In this document: piece after piece, positions 11,653-21,284 of the stretch
How positions within the stretch are numbered: the first letter of the stretch is position 1
Layout: the number at the start of each line of letters is the position of its first letter
NCBI RefSeq assembly: GCF_921293095.1
Contig: NC_060254.1
Span: 111,624,917-111,688,916 of the forward strand
DNA: 64,000 nucleotides
Reading direction: 5' to 3'
From: Ischnura elegans
Lineage: Eukaryota; Arthropoda; Insecta; Odonata; Coenagrionidae
The notes under the pieces: model-generated
Databases searched by the model: none
Seen by the model: the letters and a program-made list of their open reading frames with translations, nothing else
Told to the model about the DNA's origin: nothing
Program-made: the position numbers and the translations under genes

Positions 11653-11979
11653 CATACATTTTTCTCGTTATGACAGTAAAAAATAAACCACTGATTTACT
11701 GCACATTAAAAAAACCCTTGATAAAATACCTAGCATATCCTGAATGCTATGCAGTCTAGTCTTGCCTACGAATTTAAGTGTGTTGCGTTTTATAAGGATG
11801 ACCACTCATGGCTGGAAATTGCAGGCCTGTTTGTGGATGTATTTTTCTCAATATGTAAAACATTACACACTTCCTGTTTGGTAATTAGTAGCTGCCATAT
11901 TTGACATCGGAGGCTTGGGTACACTGGACTGGTGTGTTGGTAGAGCTGACTGATCATGACGAGGTCTTCCTAGCTGATG

Positions 11980-12295
11980 AGGGGGCATACCCAGAATAAA
12001 AACTGGGTGGGGGGGGTAAAACTAGCTGTGGTCGTTCAACTTGTAAATTTTTGCACAGGAAAGGTTAATTAAACCAAAATTTTAAGGAAATTATGATAAC
12101 AATTTATTAGTGTTTATAATTATTTGCTTGAAAAATCAAACTTTGGGGCGAATCAAGGATTTCCTTCTAGGTATACCACATAATACAAAATGGACGCAAT
12201 GATAATGGGACCATATTAAAAATCTTGCATATTTATAAGGGTTTGGGGGGTGCAAGTTCCCCCGTGCCCCCCCCCCCTAGATCTGCCTATGATCA
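11980..12295 (+). mobile_element. GC-rich TIR element, family A (copy 2)
   Basis: Left end GGGGGCATACCCAGAATAAA, then AACTGGGTGGGG and AGCTGTGGTCG. The interior carries AAGGAAATTATGATAAC and ATTATTTGCTTGAAAAA. The right end is a C run followed by AGATCTGCC. It is non-coding. Confidence 0.6.
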
Positions 12296-12512
12296 AAATG
12301 ATTTAAAAATTAAAAAAAGTATTTCCTAAAAAATTTAATGAAACCAAAATTTTTAAGGAAATTATGACCCATTTATTAGTTTTTACAATTATTTGCTTGA
12401 AAAAATAATGATTTTTATTTTAGTTCGACGTATTATACAAATATCGTTTTCCTTCAAGAGAAAAATAAGTTATTTTCGCTGCCAGTGGGGCAGTACGCCT
12501 ATGTGAGGAGGG
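12296..12512 (+). mobile_element. GC-rich TIR element, family A (copy 3, partial)
   Basis: Repeats the interior of copy 2 (AAGGAAATTATGACCC, ATTATTTGCTTGAAAAA) immediately downstream and ends GTGGGGCAGTACGCC. The left end is missing, giving a head-to-tail arrangement with copy 2. Confidence 0.5.
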
Positions 12513-12530
12513 GCAGCTCCAGCCAGTGGC

Positions 12531-12735
12531 ATAGCAAGGGGGATTCTCTAAACTCTGGGGGAGACGAAACCCCCCAGAGGAGGATAATAACCTCAACAGA
12601 GCTCAGAGAATTTTTTATATAAAATTATTTTAATGTGACAAATTTTGTAACTAATGCCAGGGGTACGGATGTTCACACAGCCGTAATACTCACCATTTCC
12701 AACCAATTACGTCTTTGAATGATTTTCTGGGGCAG
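12531..12735 (-). mobile_element. GC-rich TIR element, family B (copy 3)
   Basis: Starts CCAGTGGCATAGCAAGGGGG, has GGGAGACGAAACCCCCC, and ends with a diverged ACTCACCATTTCCAACCAATT matching the inverted end of the other family B copies. Confidence 0.5.
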
Positions 12736-13829
12736 GGCCCCTGCAATTCCCGCAAAATAGACCCTGTTCTAAATTTCAAAATGGGCTAGAAATTGTGTCC
12801 AATATTGTGAAGAGGATATTGGACTAGAAATTGGTGTGTCAGTTTGACCACAATCCAATATCCAATGGATTGGTCAATAAATAGGGAAGTACACTAGTGT
12901 TTCAAATGCACCAAACACATTTTTTAAATTAGAGTTCAGAATAACATAATGTCGTAAAACCACAGTTTAAATCCTAATAGTGAATACTTGATTCGAGATG
13001 ACCGTCCGAAATATGGAAAAAATCAAAGGCCGCTAAAACGGGTGTCCATGTTGAATATTGGCCGTGACGTCACAAGGCAGTAGCAGAAGGCAGCTTCTAC
13101 ACCGTTTAGTTCTACCACTATTATTGCATAGAAAAATTACAGAATTTGAGGGTATCCGTTTTTTGCTGTCATAAAATATCTTCAGAATATATATGTGGCT
13201 GCTTCTCTTTTGAGTAAATGACTTCATCGTTGCGTAATATATTAATATTCATTTACGTGTCAACTTCAAGTTTGGAAAGAGTAGTACGATTAGCACATTG
13301 AATCTTTAATAAATAGATGATGGTATTTATTTTTCGCTGGGTATATTTTGGCACAATGCCGTTTATCATGCCAAAACATTTTTTTTAGAACTGAGTCAAA
13401 CTAATAAACCTATTTCCGACGTTTTGTGCAAGACTTATTCGTTGCGTATGTATTCACGCCGGCCGGAACGTTTGCCCTTCGCAACTAGAATCATGGGATG
13501 TTAGCCTTATTTCCGTGCTGGCTGGTTGTTGCAATGGTTCGCTGTCCAGGATGGGTTCAAGAAAAGCTAATCTTGGCTGGGAGAAGGAAAATTCCAACGA
13601 TTTATAAACGGTATACCAAACTTTGATGTATTTATGGCCACTGAATTTTTGAAAAAGGAGGACAGGTTCAACGCTCCATAGAAATGCGAGACGTTACGGC
13701 TAACAAGAGGAGACCACGTACCTTGCTCCATCTTTTTCAATTAGGGCCTTAGTTAGGCTGTAATAAATTTATTTTCATGCGTTACTTTTCACAAGTCATA
13801 TATTTAATTTAAAATATCCACCGTTTTCC

Positions 13830-14036
13830 ACTGGGTCGGTTTGGGTAGTGGTAGCGTGTACTGTGTCAACGAAAGAATCCCACCCTAGGTACCAGTGCTC
13901 AATATTTCGTCATGGCATTATTTTTTGTTGTCTTCATTGTGATCATACGGCGTCAAGTTTATCATTAATTATAATTGTAGCAATAATTGACATGAGACAA
14001 TTTTTTTATCATCATAATGGCGTTAAGATATTTTAA
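13830..14036 (+). repeat. possible tRNA-like SINE inside the TIR element
   Basis: GGGTAGTGGTAGCGTGTAC resembles a pol III A box. In the sister copy (about 40935-41025, minus strand) the B-box position reads GTGGTTCAAGACTGC. It is present in both copies of the host element, so it predates their amplification. Boundaries are approximate and the match is weak. Confidence 0.35.
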
Positions 14037-14932
14037 CAGTGTCATTACAAACGCAGAGATACGATGACTACAAGGGTTGGTGTGCGCAAAAATGTAAATT
14101 TTTTTCTTTGCTTATACTGACCAACTTCCACATTAAAAATGAAAACCACTCTTGCAAGAGCACATACCATTAAAGGCTCGCGGCAAGCAACAATATGCGT
14201 ACAGGCATAATTAATAAGAACACAAAGCGAATATAAAATGCCATATATCTCGAACACTTGTAATTCACATTACTCCAAAGGGAGTTTACTTACTCAGTAC
14301 ATACCTCAGTACCTTGTACTCAGTACCTACCAGTTTACCTCAGTAGCAGTGCTAAAAGAACCATTCTGAAATATAATTTCAACTAACAAATAGGATGAAA
14401 TAAAAGTTGATAACCCTAGACCGGGCGCGCTGGCGTATAAAATACGTCAATCTTTGAAAACCAAGGATTTCGACATTGTACGTACATTCTGGGCTATAAT
14501 GGTCTCGTGTATTCTTACAATGTACTTTGACTGCCTATATTGCGAGTTTTCAAAGTTCGAGGTATTGTAGCTAATTTTTTGGATCAGCAAGATGAACCCG
14601 TCACCAGTGGTGTACAAATTACGCCGCGCGACCTGCCGTGTACCTTTATATCTGTATCACCTATAAATGTACTAATTTCAACAAATAAAGATTAACTTTA
14701 ACAAAAATCGTTTGTTATCATATATGCACATATCATGGGCAAAGTACGCATTTTGCCCGGTCGTGTAAAAAAACAGTCGCGCCATAATTCTTTAACCAAA
14801 CTACTTTCAGTTTATAAATTACGTAGGTCAAGCGGAAGATGACTCAACACACTTTCTGATGTGACTGAGGTACCTATTAAGTAAATGATCATAATATAAA
14901 TATCAATTTGATCTTACAATACCTTCAAATGA

Positions 14933-15057
14933 TCTTCAAAACAGAATATCATCGATAGGTAAGAGTCAGGAACAGCCTTGAACCATTTATTCCGTATAGC
15001 TTGTGCTTAAGGCACGGGAATGAATATCTTCTCCAGGCTTTTGTTTCAACGTCGAGA
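14933..15057 (-). pseudogene. THAP zinc-finger remnant (copy 1)
   Basis: The minus strand reads KSLEKIFIPVP, a TAA stop, then AIRNKWFKAVPDSYLSMIFC and FEDHLK in one frame. This follows the second half of THAP domains (LFxxVP, xxxKWxxAV, CxxHF-like end). The final zinc ligand pair appears as FEDH, with Cys one residue too early, so zinc binding is probably lost. A second in-frame TGA lies just upstream. THAP domains bind specific DNA and form the N terminus of several transposases. Confidence 0.6.
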
Positions 15058-15398
15058 TAAAATTTGGAATAAAAAATCATTTATAATTCTATTTGAATTC
15101 ATGTTTTCGGTACTAGACGACATTTTTAGGAAGCAAACTCCACCGATTCCCGGAAACTCTCGCCGCGCTATAGAAGGCGACGGAATACAGCGATACTCCA
15201 CTGGTGACTACTGCCTTGTGACGTCACATCTCAATCAAGATGGAGGCACTGTGTTTCAGCGCAACATGAAATTTTCCGACTTTCAAAACGTTTTAAAGTG
15301 CATACCCCAGATGCAGGAAATAAAAGTGACTATACTAATGTTTCTTTTTTAGGCTGAACTTTCAAATTCGGCAATAAAGAAATGAGTGCACTTCCCTA

Positions 15399-16244
15399 TT
15401 GTTTTTAAATTTATTCGAGGGTCAAGCAGGAATAATTGTATTAGATCCTGAGCATTGGGTAACTCATTTGATTGCCTTGTTGCTCCGGAAAATGGTCGAA
15501 GTATTAGCCAGGGAACCAAGTAAATTGCGACATGATTATCATCTTGTGAAGAAAATAATATTGGCGAAATATAAACTAGGTACGAAGAAACTTCGACAGC
15601 TTTTTATGAATAGTCAGAAGCCAGTAAATTTAACGAGAAAGGAGTTTGCGTACCGGATGAAAACATATTGCGAAGGTTGGTTAGAAGGACACGGGGTGAA
15701 GGAATATGAAGAATTAAAGGATCTGATAATATGTGAGCAATTAAAAAGGAGAGTTCCATACGAAATCAAGGGTCATTTCATTGATAGGTGGGCCAAGCTG
15801 AAGTCTACGGACGAAGTAACCACGTTGGTAGAAGAATATATCACCGTTCGTGAAGAGAAGTATGGAGAGAGAGGAAACAGGCAAAATACAGGAACCAGTA
15901 AGACGGCAAATTATAAAGTAAGTAATACCGTCAAAGAGAATAATAATGAATATTCAGCATCTAACCGTGGCTTAAGACCAAACTTTCCTTTTCGTCAAAC
16001 TAATGATTCCCATATGCAAATCTGGGGATCAAATAACATGAAAGATCCAATCCACAAGGAATACGAAAAACGAGCGGGGAGGACTTGTTATATATGCCAT
16101 TCTGCGACTAATTTTCAGGCTAGCTGTCCGAAAGTCAGAGAAAGAAATGGGAAGACTGCTAGCGTAAATTGTGTGGAGAAAATCGCCCGAAATGACAACT
16201 TTAAGGTCGAGAAGAGAGAGAAGAACAAGATGAAAAGGAAGTAG
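15399..16244 (+). pseudogene. Gag-like protein with SCAN-like core and altered zinc knuckle
   Basis: An open stretch of about 281 codons whose N terminus is cut by the upstream transposon. Residues about 20-150 read DPEHWVTHLIALL, YHLVKKIILAKYKLGTKKLR, EFAYRMKTYCEGWLEGHGVK and EYEELKDLIICEQLKRRVP. This is the five-helix SCAN-like capsid pattern of Gmr1-type Gag. Near residue 230, CYICHSATNFQASC follows the retroviral-type knuckle C-X2-C-X4-H-X4-C, but with N in place of H. The C-terminal tail is lysine-rich. There is no internal stop. The role would be particle assembly. Confidence 0.7.
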
Positions 16245-16261
16245 CAAATGGACGAGAGGAT

Positions 16262-17077
16262 ATGTGCCGAGTTGAGAATATTGACACCGTCAAAAGGGAA
16301 GATACTTCAAGCGGACTTTTCCCTTATATGTCCAGGGGATATGTGAATGGGCATGGCCTAAATATTTTACGTGATACTGGCGCATCCATAGATATTGTCG
16401 CAAGTACATATGTAAAGCCTGAAATGCACACTGGAGAATACGTTAGAGTGAGGACACCGTTGCCAGAGGAATCGGTATGTTTACCTGTGTCGGAAGTAGA
16501 AGTTGTGGGAGATTTTGGGCGTGTATTCTCTAAGGCTGCTGTAGTAAGAGGTTACTTAGACAAAGGGTACTACATTTTAGGAAACAAAACTGCAGATTTT
16601 ATTGAGCTACAGAGGACGCAAGATCCTCAGCCAGAAATATTATACGCCTTTTCGACTACAGCTACAAAAGCGAGACAAGAGATTGAAGAAGAAGAGCAAT
16701 TTACGGATGAGACTGGACCAACAGAGGAAGAGGAAGATACGATTGAAGAACATGATACTAAAGAGCCTGAAATTTTAAGGTTGATGGGTGTGGCAGCAGA
16801 AGAGTTTCGCAAAGAAATAAGACAGGATTCGGACATTAAGAAATTAAGAGAGAAAGCAGGACTTCAGACTTCAGAAGGAGAAGGGTGCGTCGAAAGAAAT
16901 GGCTCATTATTAGTGAAAAATTGCGATCGGTTGAGGGAGCAAAAAGAATTGATTGTGGTGCCTGGGAAATATCGACAAGGTCTATTGTCAACCTGTCACG
17001 AGGGGACAGTTTCACATTTGGGGGTCTCAAAAGCCAAGGAGCAATTGTTACGATATTTCTATTGGCCCGGGTGTTAA
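16262..17077 (+). pseudogene. protease-integrase polyprotein, no RT between
   Basis: 271 codons without a stop. Residues about 20-110 are a retropepsin-like domain with LRDTGASIDIV (active-site DTGA). An acidic linker follows (EEEEQFTDETG, then EEEEDTIEE). Residues about 215-271 match the integrase zinc-binding module (LIVVPGKYRQGLLSTCHEG, HLGVSKAKEQLLRYFYWPGC), giving the two His of an HHCC finger. Direct continuity between protease and integrase with an orderly linker argues for a natural gene order and against a random deletion. The protein is cut by a stop at 17075-17077. Confidence 0.75.
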
Positions 17078-17083
17078 AAAGAC

Positions 17084-17700
17084 GTGGAGAATAATGTGAG
17101 AACCTGTGATCTACGTCAAAGAGTTGGGAGAGGCGGGGATATGAAGAATAGTCCGATGAAGATATTACCGGTAATAGAAGAAGTGTTTTCTAGAATAAAC
17201 GTAGATATTTGTGGTCCTTGGCCGGAGTCAGAAAACGGACATAGATACATTTTTACGGCAATTTGTATGGCTAGCCGATACCCCGAGGCCATCCTTCTCC
17301 AGAGGGTTCATCGATAACGATCATGGATGCCTTTTTAGACTTGTTTAGTCGAATTGGATTTCCTAAAGAGATTCAGTGTGATAACAGGTCGTATTTTGTG
17401 AGTGTATTAACAAATGAATTCTTGCAGAGACTTGGGATACATGTGGTTCATAGTTCTGTGTACCACCCTCAGTCTAACCCAGTAGAAATGTTACACCAAG
17501 AAGAAGATTATAAGAATACAGTGCAATAGTTGTGTTGAGAAGACACAATGGGAAAAGGCAATCCCGGCGATGCTTTTCGCCATCAGAACATCGGTAAACG
17601 AAAGCTCAGGGTTTTCTCCCGTTGTGATAGTACATGGAAGAAATTTAAGAACGCCTTTGACTTTATTATATGAAAAGTGGAAAATGGGTGACACAGCGGA
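17084..17700 (+). pseudogene. integrase core, frameshifted
   Basis: Continues the upstream integrase. VRTCDLRQR keeps one Cys of the CxxC pair, the second being replaced by Arg. Then NVDICGPWPE holds the first Asp of the DDE triad. In another frame come QCDNRSYFVS with the second Asp (normally DxGxxF) and HPQSNPVEML with the Glu. A third frame gives AMLFAIRTSVNESSGFSPV and GRNLRTPL, the usual integrase C-terminal landmarks. At least three frame changes make it inactive. Confidence 0.75.
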
Positions 17701-18407
17701 GACTCAAACACCGGTAGTTGGAGTACGTCTTGCGAATTATTAATCGTATCCACAATAGCATGAAGATATGGTTGAATAGGTCTCTGGACAAAATTTTAAT
17801 ATCCCTTCAAATACTAACTAAAAATCGTAAAATATAGTAAAATTGTCATAAAGGCCACTTTAACGCACTCATTTCACATATTTTCTAAAGAATTTAGAAA
17901 AGAAATGACCGAAACAGTTCCAAAAACACACCCACTTCAAAACGTAATTGCATTGGCCAGCCGGAAAGTGACGTCACCTCATGCAATCGTGTGGGAAATC
18001 CAGTGGCGTTGCGCATTGTCACCAAATTTCTCGGTTTATTTAATGACTTTAACGTGAGGTTTTATTTCTTATATATCTTTCGGAGGTTTTATCGTAAAAA
18101 ACAAACGCCTCGGAACCCGGTTTCACCAAGGCTGACACCGGAAACTAGCCGAAAATTACAACGGCAGCAATGTTTACTTACATAAGCAACAGAAATGCTA
18201 CATGCATGCTGAAAGCCGGGGAGTGAATATGCATAGCTATGGAAATATAATATCACCGGCTCTTGTAAAATAGATATTAAATGTGTTTATGAAATTTAAC
18301 AATGAAATTCCATTTATTAGGGTCGGACGAGAAGATTACGCTGACGACGCCATTCGCACAATCTAAACATATGTTGATTGCCATTGGTTGCGTGCAAATT
18401 ATGCACT

Positions 18408-18559
18408 ATGAAAACGAATGTATCGTTCGAGCTCGTGTGTGCCCCGAGCACAACCTATTACGTGGAGGAACGAGTTTTTGAGGAGGACGGTGAGGTGGAA
18501 GTTAACAGCCTTTCTTGCAATGATTGCATAGCTAGTTCTGAGAGCAGTTCAAGTATTGT
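18408..18559 (+). CDS. candidate first coding exon of the TIR element
   Basis: ATG at 18408 opens 50 codons plus 2 nt, starting MKTNVSFELVCAPSTTYYVE, followed by an acidic stretch and a Ser-rich end. A good donor (ATTGT-GTAAGT) follows at 18560. Upstream is a GC-richer stretch with an inverted CCAAT-like CCATTGG and TGACGTCA at 17971. The product is not recognised. Its position opposite the THAP fragment suggests a second transposon protein, but a captured host exon is possible. Confidence 0.35.
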
Positions 18560-18913
18560 GTAAGTAGGGCTGGGCAAAATTGAAATGCACAATACCTGTG
18601 ACTTGGGAGTTTGAAATCTAAAGCAGTATTTGAAATACTTTTTGAAAAAAAAAAACATGTGTAAGCCGGCCGGTCGACGGCCGACAGAGGTCTTCGTTAA
18701 TATTTTTAAAACACCTTCCCTAGGTATTTCGCTGGAATCCTCATTCCATGGACAGGTGAAACTTATTTCAGTTCCAAAATATGTCCTCAAAATGCAAACC
18801 ACGGCATCACCTTATTCATTAATCTCCAGAATTTTCCCTACATAGTGAGCAACTGACTTTTTGCTGCTGAATCTAGCCAGAATCCAATCTCCACTTTGAA
18901 TGTTACGGAGTCG

Positions 18914-19047
18914 CGGTGACTAAATATTTTTTAAGATCTCTTAGTTTCCATAAGGTGAGTTCAGTGAGGTGGGGTAAGTGCTCTTACCCCACCTCACTGA
19001 CCTCACCTTATGGAAACTAAGAGATCTTAAAAAATATTTAGTCACCG
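18914..19047. repeat. near-perfect 134-bp palindrome
   Basis: Arms of 67 bp start CGGTGACTAAATATTTTTTA and meet at GGGGTAAGTGCTCTTACCCC. The same arm sequence recurs once more, in one orientation, at 20111-20165. The two sites may be the ends of one nested element of about 1.25 kb. Confidence 0.8.
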
Positions 19048-19150
19048 AACTTGTTAAGCTTTTTCGACTCATTGGTATCTTGTTAATGAGAGGACTCTAT
19101 TAAAAGACCTAGTTTTATAAACTTCGGTGTTTTGCAACATTTATTTAAGA

Positions 19151-19220
19151 AAGTTTAACGCAATAACTGCCAGACAGAAACTAAAAAGTTTAACGCAAGA
19201 TCTGTTAGACAGAAACTAAA
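19151..19220. repeat. 35-bp tandem duplication
   Basis: Two adjacent units of 35 bp, each starting AAGTTTAACGCAA and ending AGACAGAAACTAAA, with a diverged centre. Confidence 0.8.
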
Positions 19221-19250
19221 AATTCAATCCATACTTCAACCTCGTAGCCT

Positions 19251-19385
19251 GGGGTAAGTGCGACAGGGGGTCGCACTTACCCTAGGCACAGTCTAAACAT
19301 GTTTGGACTGTGCCCTAGGTAACGGGGTCGCACTTGCCCCGGAAGGTAGGAATGAATGGTTACGACGGGGAAAGTGCGACCCCCA
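19251..19385. repeat. cluster of inverted GGGGTAAGTGCGAC motifs
   Basis: GGGGTAAGTGCGAC at 19252, its reverse complement near 19268 and 19324 and a variant at 19366. A smaller palindrome (GGCACAGTCTAAACATGTTT and its complement) lies between. Two more inverted copies occur at about 20093-20125. Arrangement in inverted pairs near element ends suggests subterminal binding sites for a transposase, which is inference. Confidence 0.6.
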
Positions 19386-19523
19386 TCTAAACTAAATATA
19401 ATGACCCAAGTTCCTAAATTTTAAGTAAAGCAAGGAAAACCAATCCATGAAGAAGAGAAAACAAGATATAGTTCTTACCTAACTCCTCCGATGCGTTGAT
19501 TCAGAGGGAACTGCGGTATAGAC

Positions 19524-19874
19524 CAGGGGCGCCGACTTATAAAAAATATTGGGGGGGCCCATATCGGGGGTCTTTCCCCGGGAAGAGGTTAAATTCTAAG
19601 TGTGTCGCAGCACCGAAAAGCTGTCATGATTCACACCACCTGATGCAGTTAACCTGCTTAACCTTATAATTATTTGTTTTAACACATTGCTGAATTTATT
19701 TTAAAAGGTAACTATCGTCAAACATGGGAAAAAAATTACCAATATATTTTTGTGATTTCACAAAGCATAATATAACTTAATTATTTTCTTGAATTATTGA
19801 GGGGGCTCCGCCCCACCAAACGAATCTTTGAGGGGGCTCGGGCCCCCTCAGGCCCCATGGAGTCGGCGCCACTG
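19524..19874. mobile_element. hAT MITE (family D) with perfect 8-bp target duplication
   Basis: 351 bp. The left end is CAGGGGCGCCGACTTATAAA and the right end in reverse complement is CAGTGGCGCCGACTCCATGG. Both flanks are GTATAGAC (19516-19523 and 19875-19882), an exact 8-bp duplication. CAG-starting TIRs with an 8-bp duplication define hAT elements. There is no ORF. Decay is slight, so insertion is fairly recent. Confidence 0.9.
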
Positions 19875-20110
19875 GTATAGACTCTCCCATAGAGTTTACA
19901 TTATTTATGGACTCTCCTCAACCAACTAAGACTACGAGATGAACGGACAGGTATATTTCCAAAGCATGTGGAACGAGAAATTAAGGGATAAGTATTACAA
20001 AGTCGTTGGCTCTGGTTTCATAACAATGTGTGGAATATGTTGCACGACCGCCACCTGCTTCGAGAACGGAAATACGATTTTCCTGGAGGGGAGTCGCACT
20101 TACCCCGCAG

Positions 20111-20165
20111 TCGCACTTACCCCACCTCACCTTATGGAAACTAAGAAATCTTAAAAAATATTTAA
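20111..20165. repeat. third arm of the 18914 palindrome
   Basis: Carries CCCCACCTCACCTTATGGAA followed by ACTAAGAAATCTTAAAAAAT, matching the right arm of 18914-19047, preceded by two GTCGCACTTACCCC units. It is the likely far end of a nested element. Confidence 0.65.
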
Positions 20166-20451
20166 CCTGTTTTTGCTCGTAAGAATAGTTACAAATAGTA
20201 CACGAGAAAGGTATGTTTTAAAAATGTATATTTTATTTTTTAAAGTAAAACTTCTCAAATGTTGCTCTATATGGTTGCATTAGTCTCCTTGAGGGATACA
20301 ATTTTTTCAAAAAGTGTCGGACAGAGATCCCCTCGAAGTGGATAAAGCCAGCTTGTGAAAAAACTTTCCACTGGTGAAGATGAGTAGGTATAGGATTGTG
20401 TCAAATCTGATAAACAATGCGTTAATATTAGAATTCATTTTTTTCATTCAT

Positions 20452-20585
20452 TCACATTCGTCGGCACTTTCTCATCCGAACCAATATTCGTTCTACGTCT
20501 TGGGTGACCGTATGAAAATATTTATTTGGAGCATTTCTAGTCGTATTTCTGCACTTAGGCACAATGCAGTACTTGAAGCTATACG
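20452..20585 (-). pseudogene. THAP domain N-terminal fragment
   Basis: The minus-strand reading SFKYCIVPKCRNTTRNAPNK followed by YFHTVTQDVERIL matches the first half of THAP domains: C-X4-C, the NT..NAPNK loop and an F-x-V turn. The frame then ends at TGA (20452-20454). A 1-nt shift separates the domain from the nearest plausible ATG (the ATGTCGCAGCG context). It lies about 300 bp inside the right end of the 17776-20890 element and reads inward. It is broken. Confidence 0.6.
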
Positions 20586-20699
20586 CTGCGACATATCGAG
20601 GAATAACTACGACATGAAAAATACGGCGTAATAACCACAATATCTCCGCTGTAAACTTCAATAATGTGCACGGTCAAGGTGGTTAAGAACAACACTATT

Positions 20700-20740
20700 G
20701 CATGAGCTGACGTCATTCAAGATGGCGGCGGTGCGAATTA
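20700..20740 (-). promoter_or_regulatory. CRE-like plus CAAGATGG motif upstream of THAP fragment
   Basis: On the minus strand CGCCGCCATCTTGAATGACG followed by TCA: a full TGACGTCA palindrome next to a YY1-like GCCATCTTG. The same pairing occurs at 15218-15250 in the other THAP element. Position just outside the THAP ORF suggests a promoter, which is inference. Confidence 0.45.
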
Positions 20741-20890
20741 CGTTTTTCCTTGATGGCTTATAAGACGTATTTTAAATGCTCGTAATAAAAAAATAGATGA
20801 CTTTACAGCCATATTGTTATAACTTTTAGCTTAATAATTACAACTACTTTTCAGAAACGTCTTTACCTAAATAGGTGTTCAGAGACCTAT

Positions 20891-21284
20891 TGTATTTGTA
20901 TTCGTATTTGTGTTTATGTTGGTGGTTTGCAGTTGAGGGCGCTATGGTGATGGAGTAAACAGGGGATAGTTAGTGAGAGAGCCATTTTGGATGGAGGAGA
21001 GGAAATAAAGCTCTAAAGATAATAAAAGATTATTATTGTCTGAGAAGAAAAAAAGGTTACGACATCACACCAGCCAGCCGTTGCGGGGTGGGACATTAAG
21101 GTAATCAGTAAATAGTCTACAAATACGAAGCTGCAGAACGCGAGGAAAAACATAAAATGTAATGATACCATGTACTAAGATATCTTCTTACATAACATAC
21201 AACACAAAAATCTGGCTTCCAAAACACCCATCTGAGGCAAAAGTGACGTCCCAGAGACAAGATCTTCGAGATTTGAGATTTCTT
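20891..21284. other. unassigned, possibly LTR-like
   Basis: Contains AGTGAGAGAGCCATTTTGG and GAAATAAAGC followed by a second AATAAAAG, a composition seen near R/U5 junctions of Gypsy LTRs. No second copy was found in the window, so it may be the solo 3' end of the Gypsy relic or unrelated. Confidence 0.3.

Larger units (their letters stand above)
12883..15397 (-). mobile_element. THAP-carrying TIR transposon, copy 1 (AT target site)
   Basis: 2515 bp, near-identical to 39455-41961 in the opposite orientation. TIRs are AGGGAAGTRCACT at both ends, each flanked by AT. Inside each end a TGACGTCACAAGGCAGTAG block occurs in inverted orientation. No long ORF remains. A THAP-like remnant is encoded on the minus strand just inside the right end (14933-15057), which sets the orientation given here. 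It is inserted next to the first readable codon of the Gag relic at 15399; 2515 plus 2 bp is a multiple of three. ISL2EU-like affinity is an inference from the 2-bp AT duplication plus THAP. Confidence 0.8.
15398..17775 (+). mobile_element. Ty3/Gypsy relic with Gmr1-like domain order
   Basis: Gag (SCAN-like), protease and integrase occur in this order over 2.3 kb. No reverse transcriptase or RNase H lies between protease and integrase, or downstream to 17775, where a DNA transposon begins. In Gmr1-type Gypsy elements integrase precedes RT, and the SCAN domain is derived from their Gag. The relic therefore looks like a Gmr1-like element truncated before RT. No LTR pair could be identified. Confidence 0.7.
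17776..20890 (-). mobile_element. second THAP-carrying TIR transposon with nested insertions
   Basis: Left end ATAGGTCTCTGGACA at 17776. The right end, in reverse complement, is ATAGGTCTCTGAACA ending at 20890. Counting AT as target site gives AT-AGGTCTCTG...CAGAGACCT-AT, parallel to the 12883 and 39455 elements. Further in, both ends carry ACGTAATT and TGACGTCASCTCATGCAAT in inverted orientation. A THAP fragment is encoded inward from the right end and a plus-strand candidate exon near the left, so it may be a two-gene element. Insertions at 18914-20165 and 19524-19874 interrupt it. Confidence 0.65.

Noticed and set aside
15020-15352. 110-codon plus-strand ORF, with its counterpart at 39502-39753
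   Set aside because: Conserved only because the two transposon copies are near-identical; it overlaps the THAP remnant on the other strand and has no recognised motif.
20891-21284. 3' LTR of the Gypsy relic at 15.4-17.8 kb
   Set aside because: Composition and AATAAA signals are suggestive, but no matching 5' LTR was found and the boundary with the THAP element is unclear.
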